A stretch of 64,000 bases of DNA from Bog-473 sp963763575 (lineage in GTDB: Bacteria; Actinomycetota; Acidimicrobiia; Acidimicrobiales; RAAP-2). The DNA lies in assembly GCA_963763575.1 (NCBI GenBank), contig CAVXPD010000004.1, positions 186,001-250,000 of the forward strand, written 5' to 3'. A program made the translations under genes and the position numbers. The notes under the pieces were generated by a model. The model did no database searches. It saw only the letters and a program-made list of their open reading frames with translations, and was not told the DNA's origin. Positions 1 to 9,762 of the stretch are shown here, one piece after another (positions within the stretch are counted from its first letter, which is position 1; each line of letters starts with the position of its first letter).

Positions 1-1
1 C

Positions 2-2542
2 GCTGGGACCGACTTCGCGAGCGGGCCCGTTTCGGGCAACGGGCAGCCGGATCCCGACAAGTTCACGTTCTCAGTGCGGGTCGTGGTCCAAGACACGGCG
101 GGGCGAACGTCGGGCATGGTGGGCATCGACCACCGCGCGCTCTACCTCGACTCGGATCCGAGCCTTCTTCCGGGGTACCCGAAGCAGTTCCCGAGCTCGA
201 TCGACGCCTCGCCGACTCTCGCGCCCATCGGACCCGGCGGCACCAACGTGCTGATCGTGGCCACCGCGGACGGAACGATTCACGCCTACCTACCCGACGG
301 CTCGGAGCTGCCGGGCTGGCCGGTACACACAGACCCCCTCGCCTACCACGCCGGTGAAGATGCCTTCACGTCGGGCAGTGTGCGAGATCCTCCAGGGGGT
401 GAACTCGTCGGTGGCGTCGCCATCGGTGACCTTCGCCACGCGGAAGGGAACGACCTCGACGTCGTCGCCTGTGACCTGACCGGGCGCTGCTACGCGTGGA
501 GCAAATCGGGGCAGCTGCTGCAGGGCTTCCCGGTCAACACCAACCCCTCGTTCTCCGGCCCCGCTGTCGAGAACATGGACAACCGCGTCTTGCCCGGGGT
601 CTTCGGCGCGCCAGCGCTGGCCGACTTGCAGGGCAACGGCCAGCTCGACATCGTGGCCTCGGCCATGGACCGGCACGTCTATGCCTGGACGCCCCGGGGC
701 TCCGCCGTCCCGGGCTGGCCGGTTCTGGCGGTGAACCCGTCCAAGGTCGCATCGATCAACCCGGTGACCGACCAGGTCACGTTTACGGCGACGAGCGGAG
801 TCGAGCAGGGGACCAAGCTCATGGACACCCCCGCGATCGGCAACCTGTCCGGCGGGAGTGGCCCACCCGATGTCGTTGTCGGTTCCAACGAGGAGTACGC
901 CGGACCGATCAACGCGGACCTCGGCGGTGGGTTCCTCCAGACGTTCCTCGAGCTCTCGGGTCAGCTGGCGAACTCCTCGAATGGACAGCTGTACGCGATC
1001 TCGCCCCACGGGACTTTGCAAGGCGCCGCAGGGTCGGGATACCCCGGATCGGGCGCGGTCGACTTCAACCCGGCGGCCTACCTCCCCGGCTGGCCAGTCG
1101 GATTGGCTGACTTCGAGCCTGCACTCCTTCCTGACGTTGGCGACGGGATCGTAGGGAGCCCGGCGCTCGCCGACGTCACCGGCAACGGGCAGCTGGACGT
1201 GGCGGCCGCCAGCGTGGCAGGACCCGGTTACGTGCTCACCCCGACCGGCAGCTCACTACTCGGTACCGATTCGTCGGGGCTGCCCGACGTCCTAGCTTCC
1301 GGAAACCCGGGGCCTGATTCCAACTCGACGGGTCTCCTCGGTACGAGCATTCTGGCCCTGTCCGGGCCAGTGCTCTCCCCCCTGGGCCCCTCAGCGCCGG
1401 GCGTAAACGTCGTCGCTCCCACCGCAAGCCTCGGCGAGCTGCTAGACGAGGCCGAGCCCGCAGACCAGACGCCGCACGATGCGCAAGTGAGCGCATGGAG
1501 GGCCTCGTCGGGGACCTTCGACGCCGGCTATCCCCAGCTGATGAACGACCTGATGTTCCTGTCCCAGCCAATCGTCGCCAACGTCGGCGGTCCTGCTGTC
1601 GGCCCATACGTGGTCGGCGCCAGCGCCACCTACGACGTACGGGCGCTCGATGCGAACGGCCAGGAGGCTCCAGGCTTCCCGAAGTTCACAGGAGGCTGGG
1701 TCGTGAACAGCCCGTCTTACGGTCCCTTCGGCAGACTCGGCACACAAATTCTGACCGCGGGGACCCGCGAGGGTGAGTTGTTCGTGTGGAACACTTCGAC
1801 GCCGGCATGTGCCTCGAGCGGGCCTTGGCCGCGCCAGCACCACGATCTATGGAACACCGGCAACCTCGATTCGACCGGTGCCCCAGCATCACGCTGCCGG
1901 CACCAGGTCTCGGTGCCGGCACCGCCACGCGAGCTCAGCGCCAGGGGAAGCGGGTCACAGATCTCCCTCACGTGGGCCGCCCCGTCGAGCGACGGCGGCT
2001 CGCCGGTCACCTCCTACGAAGTGTTCCGGGGGAACTCGCCGACGGGCGAGGGCCCGACGCCGATCGGCACCGGGACGGGGACCAGCTTCACCGACGCCTC
2101 GGCGGCACCGGGCGATACCTACTACTACGAGGTCGCCGCAGTAAACGCGGCGGGACTATCGGAGCCTTCCAACGAGGTGTCCGCACTCCGCCAGACGGTG
2201 CCCTCGCCCCCCGCCGTCGTGAGCGCGACGGCCGCGAACGCCTCTGCAAGCGTTACATGGACGGTTCCGGGCGATGACGGGGAGAGCCCGATCATCTCGT
2301 ATACCGTGTCCACATCTGGCGGCGGTGCTGCGCCGGTGACCGTCGCCGCGAGCGCCTGCAGCGGGGCGCCCGCCACCTGCCGGGCCACAGTGAACGCGCT
2401 CGCCAACACCACTCCGTACACGTTCAGCGTCGTGGCCACCAATATCCTCGGGAGCTCGACAGCGACCACCTCCAACGTGGTGACCCCGAGTGGCGGCTTG
2501 ATCGAACAGAACCCGCACATGCCGTTGGAGCCTTCCAGGTAG
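2..2542 (+). CDS. Secreted FG-GAP/VCBS-repeat protein with two C-terminal fibronectin III domains (5' partial)
   Basis: The frame is open from the first bases of the window, so the N-terminus, including any signal peptide or protease domain, lies upstream. What remains is about 846 residues. The first two thirds carry beta-propeller-like units with the FG-GAP/VCBS signature, for example ALADLQGNGQLDIVASA near nt 612-662 and PALADVTGNGQLDVAAAS near nt 1160-1213, interleaved with P-G-W/F-P repeats. Two fibronectin type III domains follow (about nt 1915-2195 and 2200-2505), both with the typical SWxxP and Y-x-V-x-A-x-N patterns. No C-terminal anchor is visible. This architecture is usual for extracellular adhesins and for tails of secreted S8 peptidases; which one applies cannot be told here. 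There is no clear operon partner. Confidence 0.8.
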   Translation, partial: AGTDFASGPVSGNGQPDPDKFTFSVRVVVQDTAGRTSGMVGIDHRALYLDSDPSLLPGYPKQFPSSIDASPTLAPIGPGGTNVLIVATADGTIHAYLPDGSELPGWPVHTDPLAYHAGEDAFTSGSVRDPPGGELVGGVAIGDLRHAEGNDLDVVACDLTGRCYAWSKSGQLLQGFPVNTNPSFSGPAVENMDNRVLPGVFGAPALADLQGNGQLDIVASAMDRHVYAWTPRGSAVPGWPVLAVNPSKVASINPVTDQVTFTATSGVEQGTKLMDTPAIGNLSGGSGPPDVVVGSNEEYAGPINADLGGGFLQTFLELSGQLANSSNGQLYAISPHGTLQGAAGSGYPGSGAVDFNPAAYLPGWPVGLADFEPALLPDVGDGIVGSPALADVTGNGQLDVAAASVAGPGYVLTPTGSSLLGTDSSGLPDVLASGNPGPDSNSTGLLGTSILALSGPVLSPLGPSAPGVNVVAPTASLGELLDEAEPADQTPHDAQVSAWRASSGTFDAGYPQLMNDLMFLSQPIVANVGGPAVGPYVVGASATYDVRALDANGQEAPGFPKFTGGWVVNSPSYGPFGRLGTQILTAGTREGELFVWNTSTPACASSGPWPRQHHDLWNTGNLDSTGAPASRCRHQVSVPAPPRELSARGSGSQISLTWAAPSSDGGSPVTSYEVFRGNSPTGEGPTPIGTGTGTSFTDASAAPGDTYYYEVAAVNAAGLSEPSNEVSALRQTVPSPPAVVSATAANASASVTWTVPGDDGESPIISYTVSTSGGGAAPVTVAASACSGAPATCRATVNALANTTPYTFSVVATNILGSSTATTSNVVTPSGGLIEQNPHMPLEPSR

Positions 2543-2755
2543 CTGCCCTTAGCGACTAGAGGGGGGCCGGAGCGCCATGAGGCCATCTTCACACCGACGA
2601 CGGTCGGGCACGTACCCCAGGTCAGCGGAGACGGATTTGGACGGAGACCGACACGGTTCGAACGGTTTCACAAGGCTTCGCCTCAGTATTGCGTTCAACA
2701 TTCGCAGCGGCGTAATAACTAAGGTCGTTGTCCTGCTAACACCCGGGGGGTCCGC

Positions 2756-4933
2756 GTGGGGATGCAGGTAAACGCAACCGAGGGTGCCGAGGCCGGCCAC
2801 GGTGTCATCAGGCGGCTGCACGGGCTGTTCACGCCAAGGTCTGTGGCGCTCGTAGGTGCGACTGACAACTCACAATGGTCGGTGTTCACACACGCGAACC
2901 TTCGGCGGTACTCGCCCGACGTGACCGTCCACCTCGTTCACCCGCATCACGAGAAGGTGCACGGCCAGCCGACGCACAAGTCGGTGTCCGCCATCGGAGA
3001 GTCGGTTGACCTCGCCTACGTCATGGTGCCCACTTCCGCGGTCATCGACGTGGTTGAGGAGATCGCGGATGTCGGCACCCGCAACCTGGTGATCCTGACC
3101 GCCGGTTTTGAAGAGGCTGGACCCGCAGGGGCAGAGTTGGCCGCTCGTCTCGAGAAGCTTGCCACGGGCCGTGACCTCACTGTCCTCGGCCCCAACGGCA
3201 ATGGTTTCATCAATGTCGCTGGCGGCGTCGCTGCCTACGGCCTGCCTATCGCACCACCGCTGGTTAGCGGTCCGGTGGGGATAATCCTGCAGTCCGGGGG
3301 TCTGGCTGCAGCGGTGCTGTCAGGAGCGCAGGCTCGCGGCGTGGGGCTCAGCCTCATGGTTTCCACCGGCAACGAGGCGCTGATCTCGGCGACCGACATC
3401 TTGCGCTATCTCGTCGAAGACGAACACACCAAGGTGGTCGCGGCGTTCTTGGAGTCGGTCCGTCACCCTCAGGACTTCCGGGACGTGGCGGAGCGGGCCT
3501 TGCATGCTGGCAAGCCGATCGTCGCTCTCAAAGCCGGCCGCTCCGAGCAGGGTGCTCGCACTGCGCTCGCGCACACTGGCGCCCTCGCGGGCGACGACCG
3601 GATGATCGACGCGGCCTTCCGCCAACTCGGGGTGGTGAGGGTGAACTCCCTCGAGGAGCTGCTCGCCACGGCTGGCTACCTCGGGTACCACCCTGACGTG
3701 AAGGGCCGACGCATCGCGGCGGTGACCCCGTCTGGTGGAGCGTGCGACTTGCTCGCCGACCGGGCGTCGAGCGAAGGGCTGGAGCTGCCGGAATTCCCGA
3801 CGGCGACCTTGCAGGCGTTGACCGATTTCCTGCCCCCCTTCTCCAATCCCCACAATCCGCTCGACGTCACCGGCTACGTAGTGGTCGATCCTCGGTTGTC
3901 TTTCGAGGCGTTGCAGATCGTCGCCGAGGAGGCTGACGGCAATTACGACATGATCCTCTACGCGACCAGCCTTCCCAGGATCGCCCCGAAGGATCTCAAG
4001 CCGATCGTCGGCCGCCTTGACGCGCTGGCGTCAGCCCGGCAACGGATCCCGGTCCCATTGCTGCTCCAGACCTCGGTGGTATCGGACCTGCCTTCCTACG
4101 CGCAGGAACTGTTCGGGCAGAGGGGCCTCTACTTGCTCGACGGGATCGAGCTGGGCACCCGCGCCATCGGCCACGGGTCCCGCTACCACGACCGGCGCGA
4201 CCGTTGCCTCGCCGCCGGCTCGCCCGTCTCCATCTCGCCGGCGCCGCCGCTTCAGGTCCCCCCAGGCGCCGAAGGTGTGTGGACGGAGCATCGTGCGCGC
4301 GCCCTGCTGGAAGCCCATGGCATCCCGCTGGCGCCAGCAGGCCTAGCGAACAGCGCGGCAGAGGCGGCGGAACTGGCCGCTTCCTACGCGCAACCGGTGG
4401 CGATGAAGATCGCCTCGGATCAGGTTGCCCACAAGTCCGACGTCGGCGGGGTGCGCCTCGAAGTCGAACCAGCCCAGGCGGCGACCGCGTTCAGCGAGTT
4501 GGCCGCAGCGCTGGCGGAACACCGTCCCGGCACCCCCCTCGAAGGGGTGCTTGTCGGGCCGATGCGTCGGGGCGGTACCGAGCTGCTGGTCGGGGTGGTG
4601 ACCGATCCGGATTGGGGGAAGGTGCTCTCGGTCGGGCTCGGCGGGCTCTGGGTGGAGGTGCTCGACGACGTCTCCCTGCGGCTCCTTCCTGTCGACGAGG
4701 TCGAGGTCGCCGAGATGCTTGCCGAACTACGCGGTGCTGCGCTGCTGAAGGGAGCGCGCGGTTCGACGCCGGCGGACATCGACCGCCTGTGCCAAGTGAT
4801 CGCCGGCATCGCCGGTCTCGCAGAGGGACTCGGTCCGGCGCTCGACACCCTCGAGGTCAACCCGCTTCGCGTCGCAGGAACTGATGTCGAGGCGCTCGAC
4901 GCGCTGGTCGTCTGGAAGGAAGGACAGCTATGA
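2756..4933 (+). CDS. ADP-forming acetate/acyl--CoA ligase family protein (fused alpha-beta type)
   Basis: This 725-residue protein should convert an acid, CoA and ATP to acyl-CoA plus ADP and phosphate, or the reverse. Residues about 15-150 form a CoA-binding Rossmann domain (ALVGATDNS). A succinyl-CoA-ligase-like domain follows, with the motif AHTGALAGDD; its His at about residue 273 sits where the phosphohistidine of this family lies. The C-terminal part (about 500-720) is an ATP-grasp domain with the characteristic HKSDVGGV. I chose the GTG at 2756 because a G-rich stretch precedes it by about 7 nt; the ATG at 2762 is the alternative. It heads a tight plus-strand run and its stop overlaps the next start (ATGA). 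The substrate is unknown; the neighbours suggest a larger or branched acid rather than acetate. Confidence 0.88.
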   Translation: MGMQVNATEGAEAGHGVIRRLHGLFTPRSVALVGATDNSQWSVFTHANLRRYSPDVTVHLVHPHHEKVHGQPTHKSVSAIGESVDLAYVMVPTSAVIDVVEEIADVGTRNLVILTAGFEEAGPAGAELAARLEKLATGRDLTVLGPNGNGFINVAGGVAAYGLPIAPPLVSGPVGIILQSGGLAAAVLSGAQARGVGLSLMVSTGNEALISATDILRYLVEDEHTKVVAAFLESVRHPQDFRDVAERALHAGKPIVALKAGRSEQGARTALAHTGALAGDDRMIDAAFRQLGVVRVNSLEELLATAGYLGYHPDVKGRRIAAVTPSGGACDLLADRASSEGLELPEFPTATLQALTDFLPPFSNPHNPLDVTGYVVVDPRLSFEALQIVAEEADGNYDMILYATSLPRIAPKDLKPIVGRLDALASARQRIPVPLLLQTSVVSDLPSYAQELFGQRGLYLLDGIELGTRAIGHGSRYHDRRDRCLAAGSPVSISPAPPLQVPPGAEGVWTEHRARALLEAHGIPLAPAGLANSAAEAAELAASYAQPVAMKIASDQVAHKSDVGGVRLEVEPAQAATAFSELAAALAEHRPGTPLEGVLVGPMRRGGTELLVGVVTDPDWGKVLSVGLGGLWVEVLDDVSLRLLPVDEVEVAEMLAELRGAALLKGARGSTPADIDRLCQVIAGIAGLAEGLGPALDTLEVNPLRVAGTDVEALDALVVWKEGQL

Positions 4934-5760
4934 CCGTCGGCAACGGACTTCTCACTGGCCGGACGGCCCTCGTCACCGGGGCAAGCCGCGGCATCGGCCT
5001 GGCTATCGCGCAGCGTTTCGCCGCCGAGGGGGCGACGGTCGCGGTGACCGCCCGGACGGTTGAACCCGGCAGCAACCCGATGGAAGGCAGCCTGACGGAG
5101 ACTGTGGCGAAGATCGCGGACGCCGGCGGTCAGGTGGTCGCCATCGCCGCCGACCTCTCCCGGCCCGAGGAGCGCGAGCGTCTGGTCCTCGAAACCGAGG
5201 CGACCCTGGGCCGCGTCGACATCCTGGTCAACAACGCGGCCGTCAGCTGGTACATGCCCGTCGCAGACTTCACACCGAAGCGCCGAGAGCTGATGTTTCA
5301 GATCCAGGTCTACGCGCCGATGGACCTCGCCCAGCGGGTCCTTCCATCGATGGTGGCCGCCGGCCAAGGCTGGATCCTCAACATCTCCTCGGGAGCCTCG
5401 CGGCACCCCACCGTCCCGCCTGACGCTCGATGGCCGACAGGCGGGGCCGTTTATGGCATGTGTAAGGCCGCCCTGGAGCGGTTGACGACCGGTCTGGCCG
5501 CGGAGGTCTGGGAATCGAACGTCGCAGTGAACTCCCTGTCACCGAGCAGGGTCGTGCCAACCCCCGGAACCGTTTTTCACAGGCTCGTCCGACCCGAGGA
5601 TCCTCGTCAGGTGGTGGAGCCGCCAGAGGTGATGGCGCGGGCTGCCCTCGAGTTGTGCTGCCGGCCGCCGCAGAGTCTCAGCGGCCGCATCGCTTACAGC
5701 CAGGCGCTACTCGCCGAACTCGGCACCGGCAACGAGGCCGCCGGGGGGGAGGGACTGTGA
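4930..5760 (+). CDS. SDR family NAD(P)-dependent oxidoreductase
   Basis: A 276-residue classical short-chain dehydrogenase. The N-terminal cofactor motif is TGASRGIG, the structural NNAA motif follows at about residue 98, and the catalytic Ser (ISSGAS) and YGMCK (YxxxK) are both present, so it should be active. The start overlaps the stop of the CoA ligase by four bases and its own stop overlaps the next GTG, which points to translational coupling in one operon. The context of thiolase, acyl-CoA dehydrogenase and a second SDR suggests oxidation or reduction of a hydroxy/keto acyl-CoA or of the alcohol that feeds it. The exact substrate cannot be read from the sequence. Confidence 0.87.
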   Translation: MTVGNGLLTGRTALVTGASRGIGLAIAQRFAAEGATVAVTARTVEPGSNPMEGSLTETVAKIADAGGQVVAIAADLSRPEERERLVLETEATLGRVDILVNNAAVSWYMPVADFTPKRRELMFQIQVYAPMDLAQRVLPSMVAAGQGWILNISSGASRHPTVPPDARWPTGGAVYGMCKAALERLTTGLAAEVWESNVAVNSLSPSRVVPTPGTVFHRLVRPEDPRQVVEPPEVMARAALELCCRPPQSLSGRIAYSQALLAELGTGNEAAGGEGL

Positions 5761-6161
5761 AGGCGGCGCCGGCGCCGACGCCCGAGACAGCGCCGTACTG
5801 GGAGGCCGCCAACCGCGAAGAGCTGCAGATCCAGCGGTGTAACCCTTGCGACCGGCACTACTTCTACCCGAGGACCGCGTGCCCACGTTGCGGCTCGACG
5901 GACGTGACATGGGTGACGGTCTCGGGGCGGGGCCGCCTCCATACCTACCTGATCAACCACCGTCCGGCGCCTGGCTTCGAGAACGAGGCGCCCTACGCCA
6001 TAGCCGTGGTCGAGCTCGAAGAAGGACCACGGATGATGGCCAACATCGTCGGTGTGTCCAACACACCTGAGGAGCTCGAGCTGGACATGCCCCTCGAGGT
6101 GCGCTTCGAGCCCCGCGGCGAGCAGATGGTGCCGGTCTTCACCCCGGCGGTCCGGCCGTGA
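5757..6161 (+). CDS. Zn-ribbon/OB-fold (DUF35-type) acyl-CoA-binding partner protein
   Basis: A 134-residue protein starting at a GTG that overlaps the SDR stop (GTGA). A rubredoxin-like zinc ribbon with Cys 28, 31, 42 and 45 (CNPC and CPRC) is followed by an OB-fold (about residues 50-125, with GRGRLHTYLINHRPAPGF and YAIAVVELEEGPR). Proteins of this family are obligate partners of SCP2-type thiolases or thiolase-like aldolases and help bind CoA. The gene lies 16 nt before exactly such a thiolase, so a two-subunit complex is the natural reading. An in-frame upstream extension of the open frame is not supported because it would overlap the SDR by about 100 nt. Confidence 0.87.
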   Translation: MKAAPAPTPETAPYWEAANREELQIQRCNPCDRHYFYPRTACPRCGSTDVTWVTVSGRGRLHTYLINHRPAPGFENEAPYAIAVVELEEGPRMMANIVGVSNTPEELELDMPLEVRFEPRGEQMVPVFTPAVRP

Positions 6162-6177
6162 GCCCCAAGCAGCAACC

Positions 6178-7338
6178 GTGAGCGTCAGGGGCCGCGCCAC
6201 GATCGTCGGCGCGGCCGAGTCGTCTCGCATCGGCGTGGTGCCCGACATGTCCGCGCTGGAACTGCATGCCGAGTCGGCGCGCCTCGCGCTGTCTGACGCG
6301 GGATTGAACCTCGCTGACGTGGACGGGGTGGCGTCCGCTGGAATCTCGCCAGTCGTGGTCGCCCACCATCTTGGCATCCTGCCGACGTGGCTCGACTTCA
6401 CGTCCATCGGGGGCTGCTCGTTCCTGGTGCACGTCCGCCACGCTGCCGCGGCGATCGCTACCGGGCTCGCTGACGTGGTGCTGATCACCCACGGGGAATC
6501 CGGCCGCTCGAGGGTGGGATCTCCGCGACGCGCAATGGACCCATCATCACCGCAAGGGCAGTTCGAGGCGCCCTACGGCCCGCTCGGCGCGCCCACCCTG
6601 TTCCCGATCGGCGTGTTGCGCTACATGAAGACCTACGGCCTGACCCACGAACAACTCGCCTGCGTCGCGGTTGCCCAGCGCCGATGGGCTGCCGGCGTTC
6701 CCCGCGCGATGTATCGCGAACCGATCAGCATCGACGATGTCCTCGCCTCCAGGATGGTTGCCTACCCGATACACCTACTCGAGTGCTGCCTAGTGACTGA
6801 CGGCGGGGGCGCCGTGGTAGTCACCTCGGCTGAGCGTGCACGAGCGGTGTCGGGGCCGAAGCCGCCGGTCTACGTCCTTGGCACGGGCGAAGCATCGGAG
6901 ACCTCGATGGTCTCGATGATGGAGGATTTCACTTCCTCGGCCGCCTTCCGCAACTCAGGGGCGCTGGCTTTCGCCGAGGCACGGATCGGGCCGGCGGAGG
7001 TGGACCATCTGATGGTCTACGACGCGTTTGCGCACTTGCCGATCTATGGCCTCGAGGACCTGGGTTTCGTCGGCCGGGGTGAAGCTGGGCCGTTCATAGC
7101 GGAGAACAACACCTCGCCCGGAGGCAGCCTGCCGATGAACACCAACGGCGGCGGTCTCTCTTACACCCACACCGGCATGTACGGGATGTTCCTCTTGCAG
7201 GAGTCGATCCGACAGCTGCGCAAGGAGGCGGCCAATCAGGCCCCCGGCGTCGAGGTCAGCGTGGCCCACGGAGTCGGAGGCATGTTCATGTCTGCTGCGA
7301 CACTCGTGCTCGGAACCACTTCGGCTGCCGGCGTCTAG
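6178..7338 (+). CDS. Thiolase family protein (SCP2-type, lipid-transfer-associated)
   Basis: 386 residues from the GTG at 6178; the longer open frame upstream overlaps the Zn-ribbon gene and shows no homology. The fold signature is clear: N-terminal IVGAAESSRIG, a central DGGGAVVVTSAERA, and a C-terminal NTNGGGLSYTHTGMYG followed by AHGVGGMFMS. Cys 80 in SIGGCSFLVHV lies where the thiolase nucleophile is expected, but the surrounding motif departs from the usual NxxCSTG. The second catalytic Cys region reads AHGVGG, as in the non-standard branch that works with DUF35 partners. It could be a true thiolase or a retro-aldol lyase of side-chain breakdown. It forms the operon core with the preceding Zn-ribbon protein. 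Confidence 0.83.
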   Translation: MSVRGRATIVGAAESSRIGVVPDMSALELHAESARLALSDAGLNLADVDGVASAGISPVVVAHHLGILPTWLDFTSIGGCSFLVHVRHAAAAIATGLADVVLITHGESGRSRVGSPRRAMDPSSPQGQFEAPYGPLGAPTLFPIGVLRYMKTYGLTHEQLACVAVAQRRWAAGVPRAMYREPISIDDVLASRMVAYPIHLLECCLVTDGGGAVVVTSAERARAVSGPKPPVYVLGTGEASETSMVSMMEDFTSSAAFRNSGALAFAEARIGPAEVDHLMVYDAFAHLPIYGLEDLGFVGRGEAGPFIAENNTSPGGSLPMNTNGGGLSYTHTGMYGMFLLQESIRQLRKEAANQAPGVEVSVAHGVGGMFMSAATLVLGTTSAAGV

Positions 7339-7358
7339 TTCGAGAAGGAGGACAAAGG

Positions 7359-8588
7359 ATGGACGTTGACCTCGGACCCGGAATTGCACAGTTCCGCATG
7401 GAGATGCGCGAGTGGATCAGCTCGAACGCGCCGGAGGGCCTCAGCGAACTTGCAAGCTGGGGTGGCCCGCAGGTCGCCGGGGGCCGTCGCGGTGCGGAGC
7501 GGTTCAGAATGCTCGACCATCCACTGGCCAAGAAGTGGGAAGCGCGCCTGCACGACGCCAAACTGATATGCCCGCAGTGGCCCAAAGAGGTGGGGGGAAG
7601 CGGCTGGGACGGAGTGCGCGTCGCGGTCTGGTTCGACGAGCTGCGTCGCCACAACGTGCCTGCAGTGAGGCGAGGCATGGGCGAGGCTCTCGTCGGCCCG
7701 GCGATCATCGTGCACGGGACGGAGGAGCAGAAGGACTACTTCCTACCTCGGATCATCGACGGCGTCGACGTGTACTGCCAGGGCTATTCCGAACCGGACC
7801 ACGGTTCCGACCTCGGTGCGGTCTCCACCAGTGGTGTGGTCGACGGCGACGAGATCGTGGTCAACGGCCAGAAGGTGTGGACCTCCGGTGCCCAGCGGGC
7901 CAACATGATCTTCGTTCTGTGCCGCACCAACCCCGACGTCCCCAAGCACAGAGGGCTGTCATACGTGTTAGTCCCGTTTTCGCTTGACAACGGCGTCCGG
8001 GTCCGCCCGCTGCGCCAGATGTCGGGGGCCTCCGGGTTCTGTGAGGACTTCTTCGACGGAGCGAGGGCTCCCCTGTTCAACGTGATCGGCGGGCTCAATA
8101 ACGGTTGGGCGCCGGCAATGACCACGCTCGGGTACGAACGCGGCGGCAACGCGACGACCGCTCACCTCGGCTTCGAGCAGGAGGTGTGGGAGCTCGTCGA
8201 TCTGGCACGCATCAAGGGCAGGGCTGCCGACCCGCTGGTACGTCAGAAACTCGCCTGGTCGTACATGCAAGTCGAGATCATGCGCTTCGCCGGCCTGCGC
8301 CTGCTCGCCGGCATTGCGAAGGGCAAGGAGCCAGGCCCAGAGGCCTCGGTCAACAAGCTGTATTGGAGCGAGTTCCACAAGCGCTTCGGAGAGATCGCCA
8401 TCGAGGTCGCGGGAGCCGATGCGATGGTCCGCGCCGACGGTTTCGGCTACGAGACCGGGGAGTGGCAGGACATCTTTCTCTCCAGCCGTTCGGGGACCAT
8501 CTATTCCGGCACCAGCGAGATCCAGAGGAACATCATCGCCGAGCGCGCTCTCGGGCTGCCCAAGGAACCGAGCACGGAGAGGAGGTAA
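7359..8588 (+). CDS. Acyl-CoA dehydrogenase family protein
   Basis: A 409-residue FAD enzyme introducing an alpha-beta double bond into an acyl-CoA. A strong ribosome site (aaggagg) precedes the ATG. The middle-domain flavin motif is YCQGYSEPDHGSDLG, followed by VNGQKVWTSGAQ, and the C-terminal helix ends IYSGTSEIQRNIIAERALG. At the position of the MCAD catalytic Glu (YEGTS) this protein has Ser (YSGTS), as in many actinobacterial FadE proteins. The base must then come from another helix, as in isovaleryl-CoA dehydrogenases, or from a partner subunit. No second FadE subunit is seen in the window. It lies 20 nt after the thiolase gene and 7 nt before the next SDR. Confidence 0.9.
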   Translation: MDVDLGPGIAQFRMEMREWISSNAPEGLSELASWGGPQVAGGRRGAERFRMLDHPLAKKWEARLHDAKLICPQWPKEVGGSGWDGVRVAVWFDELRRHNVPAVRRGMGEALVGPAIIVHGTEEQKDYFLPRIIDGVDVYCQGYSEPDHGSDLGAVSTSGVVDGDEIVVNGQKVWTSGAQRANMIFVLCRTNPDVPKHRGLSYVLVPFSLDNGVRVRPLRQMSGASGFCEDFFDGARAPLFNVIGGLNNGWAPAMTTLGYERGGNATTAHLGFEQEVWELVDLARIKGRAADPLVRQKLAWSYMQVEIMRFAGLRLLAGIAKGKEPGPEASVNKLYWSEFHKRFGEIAIEVAGADAMVRADGFGYETGEWQDIFLSSRSGTIYSGTSEIQRNIIAERALGLPKEPSTERR

Positions 8589-8595
8589 TGGAGCG

Positions 8596-9555
8596 ATGAC
8601 TCGTATCTGTGAAGGGCGGGTGGCCATCGTCACCGGTGCCGGCCGGGGTCTGGGACGGGAGCACGCCTTGGAGCTGGCCCGGCAGGGGGCGCGGATCATC
8701 GTCAACGATCTCGGGTCGAGCGTCGACGGATCAGGCAGCTCGGCTGGACCTGCCAACGAGGTGGTCGAGGCGATTCGGCACACAGGCGCAGAGGCGATGG
8801 TCAACGCCGACGACGTGTCGAACTGGGACGGCGCCCGCCGCCTTATCGACACGGCGATAGAGACCTTCGGAGGGCTCGACGTGCTGGTCAACAACGCCGG
8901 CATCCTCCGGGACCGCATGCTCGTCAACATGACCCTCGAGGAGTGGGACGACGTCATCCGGGTTCATCTGCGGGGCACCTTCGCCCCTACGCACTGGGCC
9001 GCGCGGTACTGGCGGGACCGCGCCAAAGAGGGCGAGCGCAACGACGCCAGAGTAATCTGCACGAGCTCCTCGTCGGGCATCTACGGCAACGTCGGCCAGA
9101 CCAACTACGGGGCTGCGAAGGCCGGGATCGCGTCCTTTACGATCATTGCGTCGAAGGAACTCGAACGCTACGGCGTGACCGTCAACGCCGTCGCCCCCGG
9201 TGCGCGCACCCGGATGACCGAGGCGTTGGCGCGCGCTCGCGGCGTGGCGGACCCTTCCCCTGGAGAATGGGACCCACGCGATCCGGGCAACGTCGCACCT
9301 CTGATCGCGTGGCTCGCGAGCAGCGAGTCCCGGCACGTCACCGGTCGGGTGTTCAACGTCGCCGGCGGCCGGATCAGCGTCGCCGAAGGTTGGCATGCTG
9401 GCCCAGGAGTGGACAGAGGCGACCGCTGGCAGGCTGAGGATCTCGGGCCGGTCGTCACGTCCTTAGTGGAGCAGGCGGCCCCCAACGCCGAGACCAACGG
9501 GCAGATCCCCGATCTGCCATCTGACAAGTCGCGGAAGGCTGCAGGTACGACCTAA
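8596..9555 (+). CDS. SDR oxidoreductase resembling (3R)-hydroxyacyl-CoA dehydrogenase of MFE-2
   Basis: 319 residues from the ATG at 8596, which follows a ggagg ribosome site; the open frame reaches further 5' only as an overlap with the dehydrogenase gene. Motifs are TGAGRGLG, NNAGILRDRM, the Ser in TSSSSG and YGAAK, so the catalytic set is complete. The sequence NNAGILRDRM plus VHLRGTF is typical of the hydroxyacyl-CoA dehydrogenase part of multifunctional enzyme type 2. That fits oxidation of a 3-hydroxyacyl-CoA before thiolysis. An extra 60-residue tail after the SDR core is present. It is the last gene of the plus-strand cluster; no hydratase is encoded here. Confidence 0.86.
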   Translation: MTRICEGRVAIVTGAGRGLGREHALELARQGARIIVNDLGSSVDGSGSSAGPANEVVEAIRHTGAEAMVNADDVSNWDGARRLIDTAIETFGGLDVLVNNAGILRDRMLVNMTLEEWDDVIRVHLRGTFAPTHWAARYWRDRAKEGERNDARVICTSSSSGIYGNVGQTNYGAAKAGIASFTIIASKELERYGVTVNAVAPGARTRMTEALARARGVADPSPGEWDPRDPGNVAPLIAWLASSESRHVTGRVFNVAGGRISVAEGWHAGPGVDRGDRWQAEDLGPVVTSLVEQAAPNAETNGQIPDLPSDKSRKAAGTT

Positions 9556-9762
9556 GAGGGGTTGTCGCTTACTCTCGTCCTCGCGGGCCCTCTCGAACAG
9601 GTTCAGTACCAGCACCCTCTTGAGTAAGTCCAGCTAATGAGGTCATTGCGCGGCGCGGTGACTGTTCGTGACCCCAATATGCCGACCGCTCGCGCACGGA
9701 TCGCGTACGAACCTTGACTGATGTGAAGTATCGGGGGCCAATTCGTTGTGAGACACCTACTG

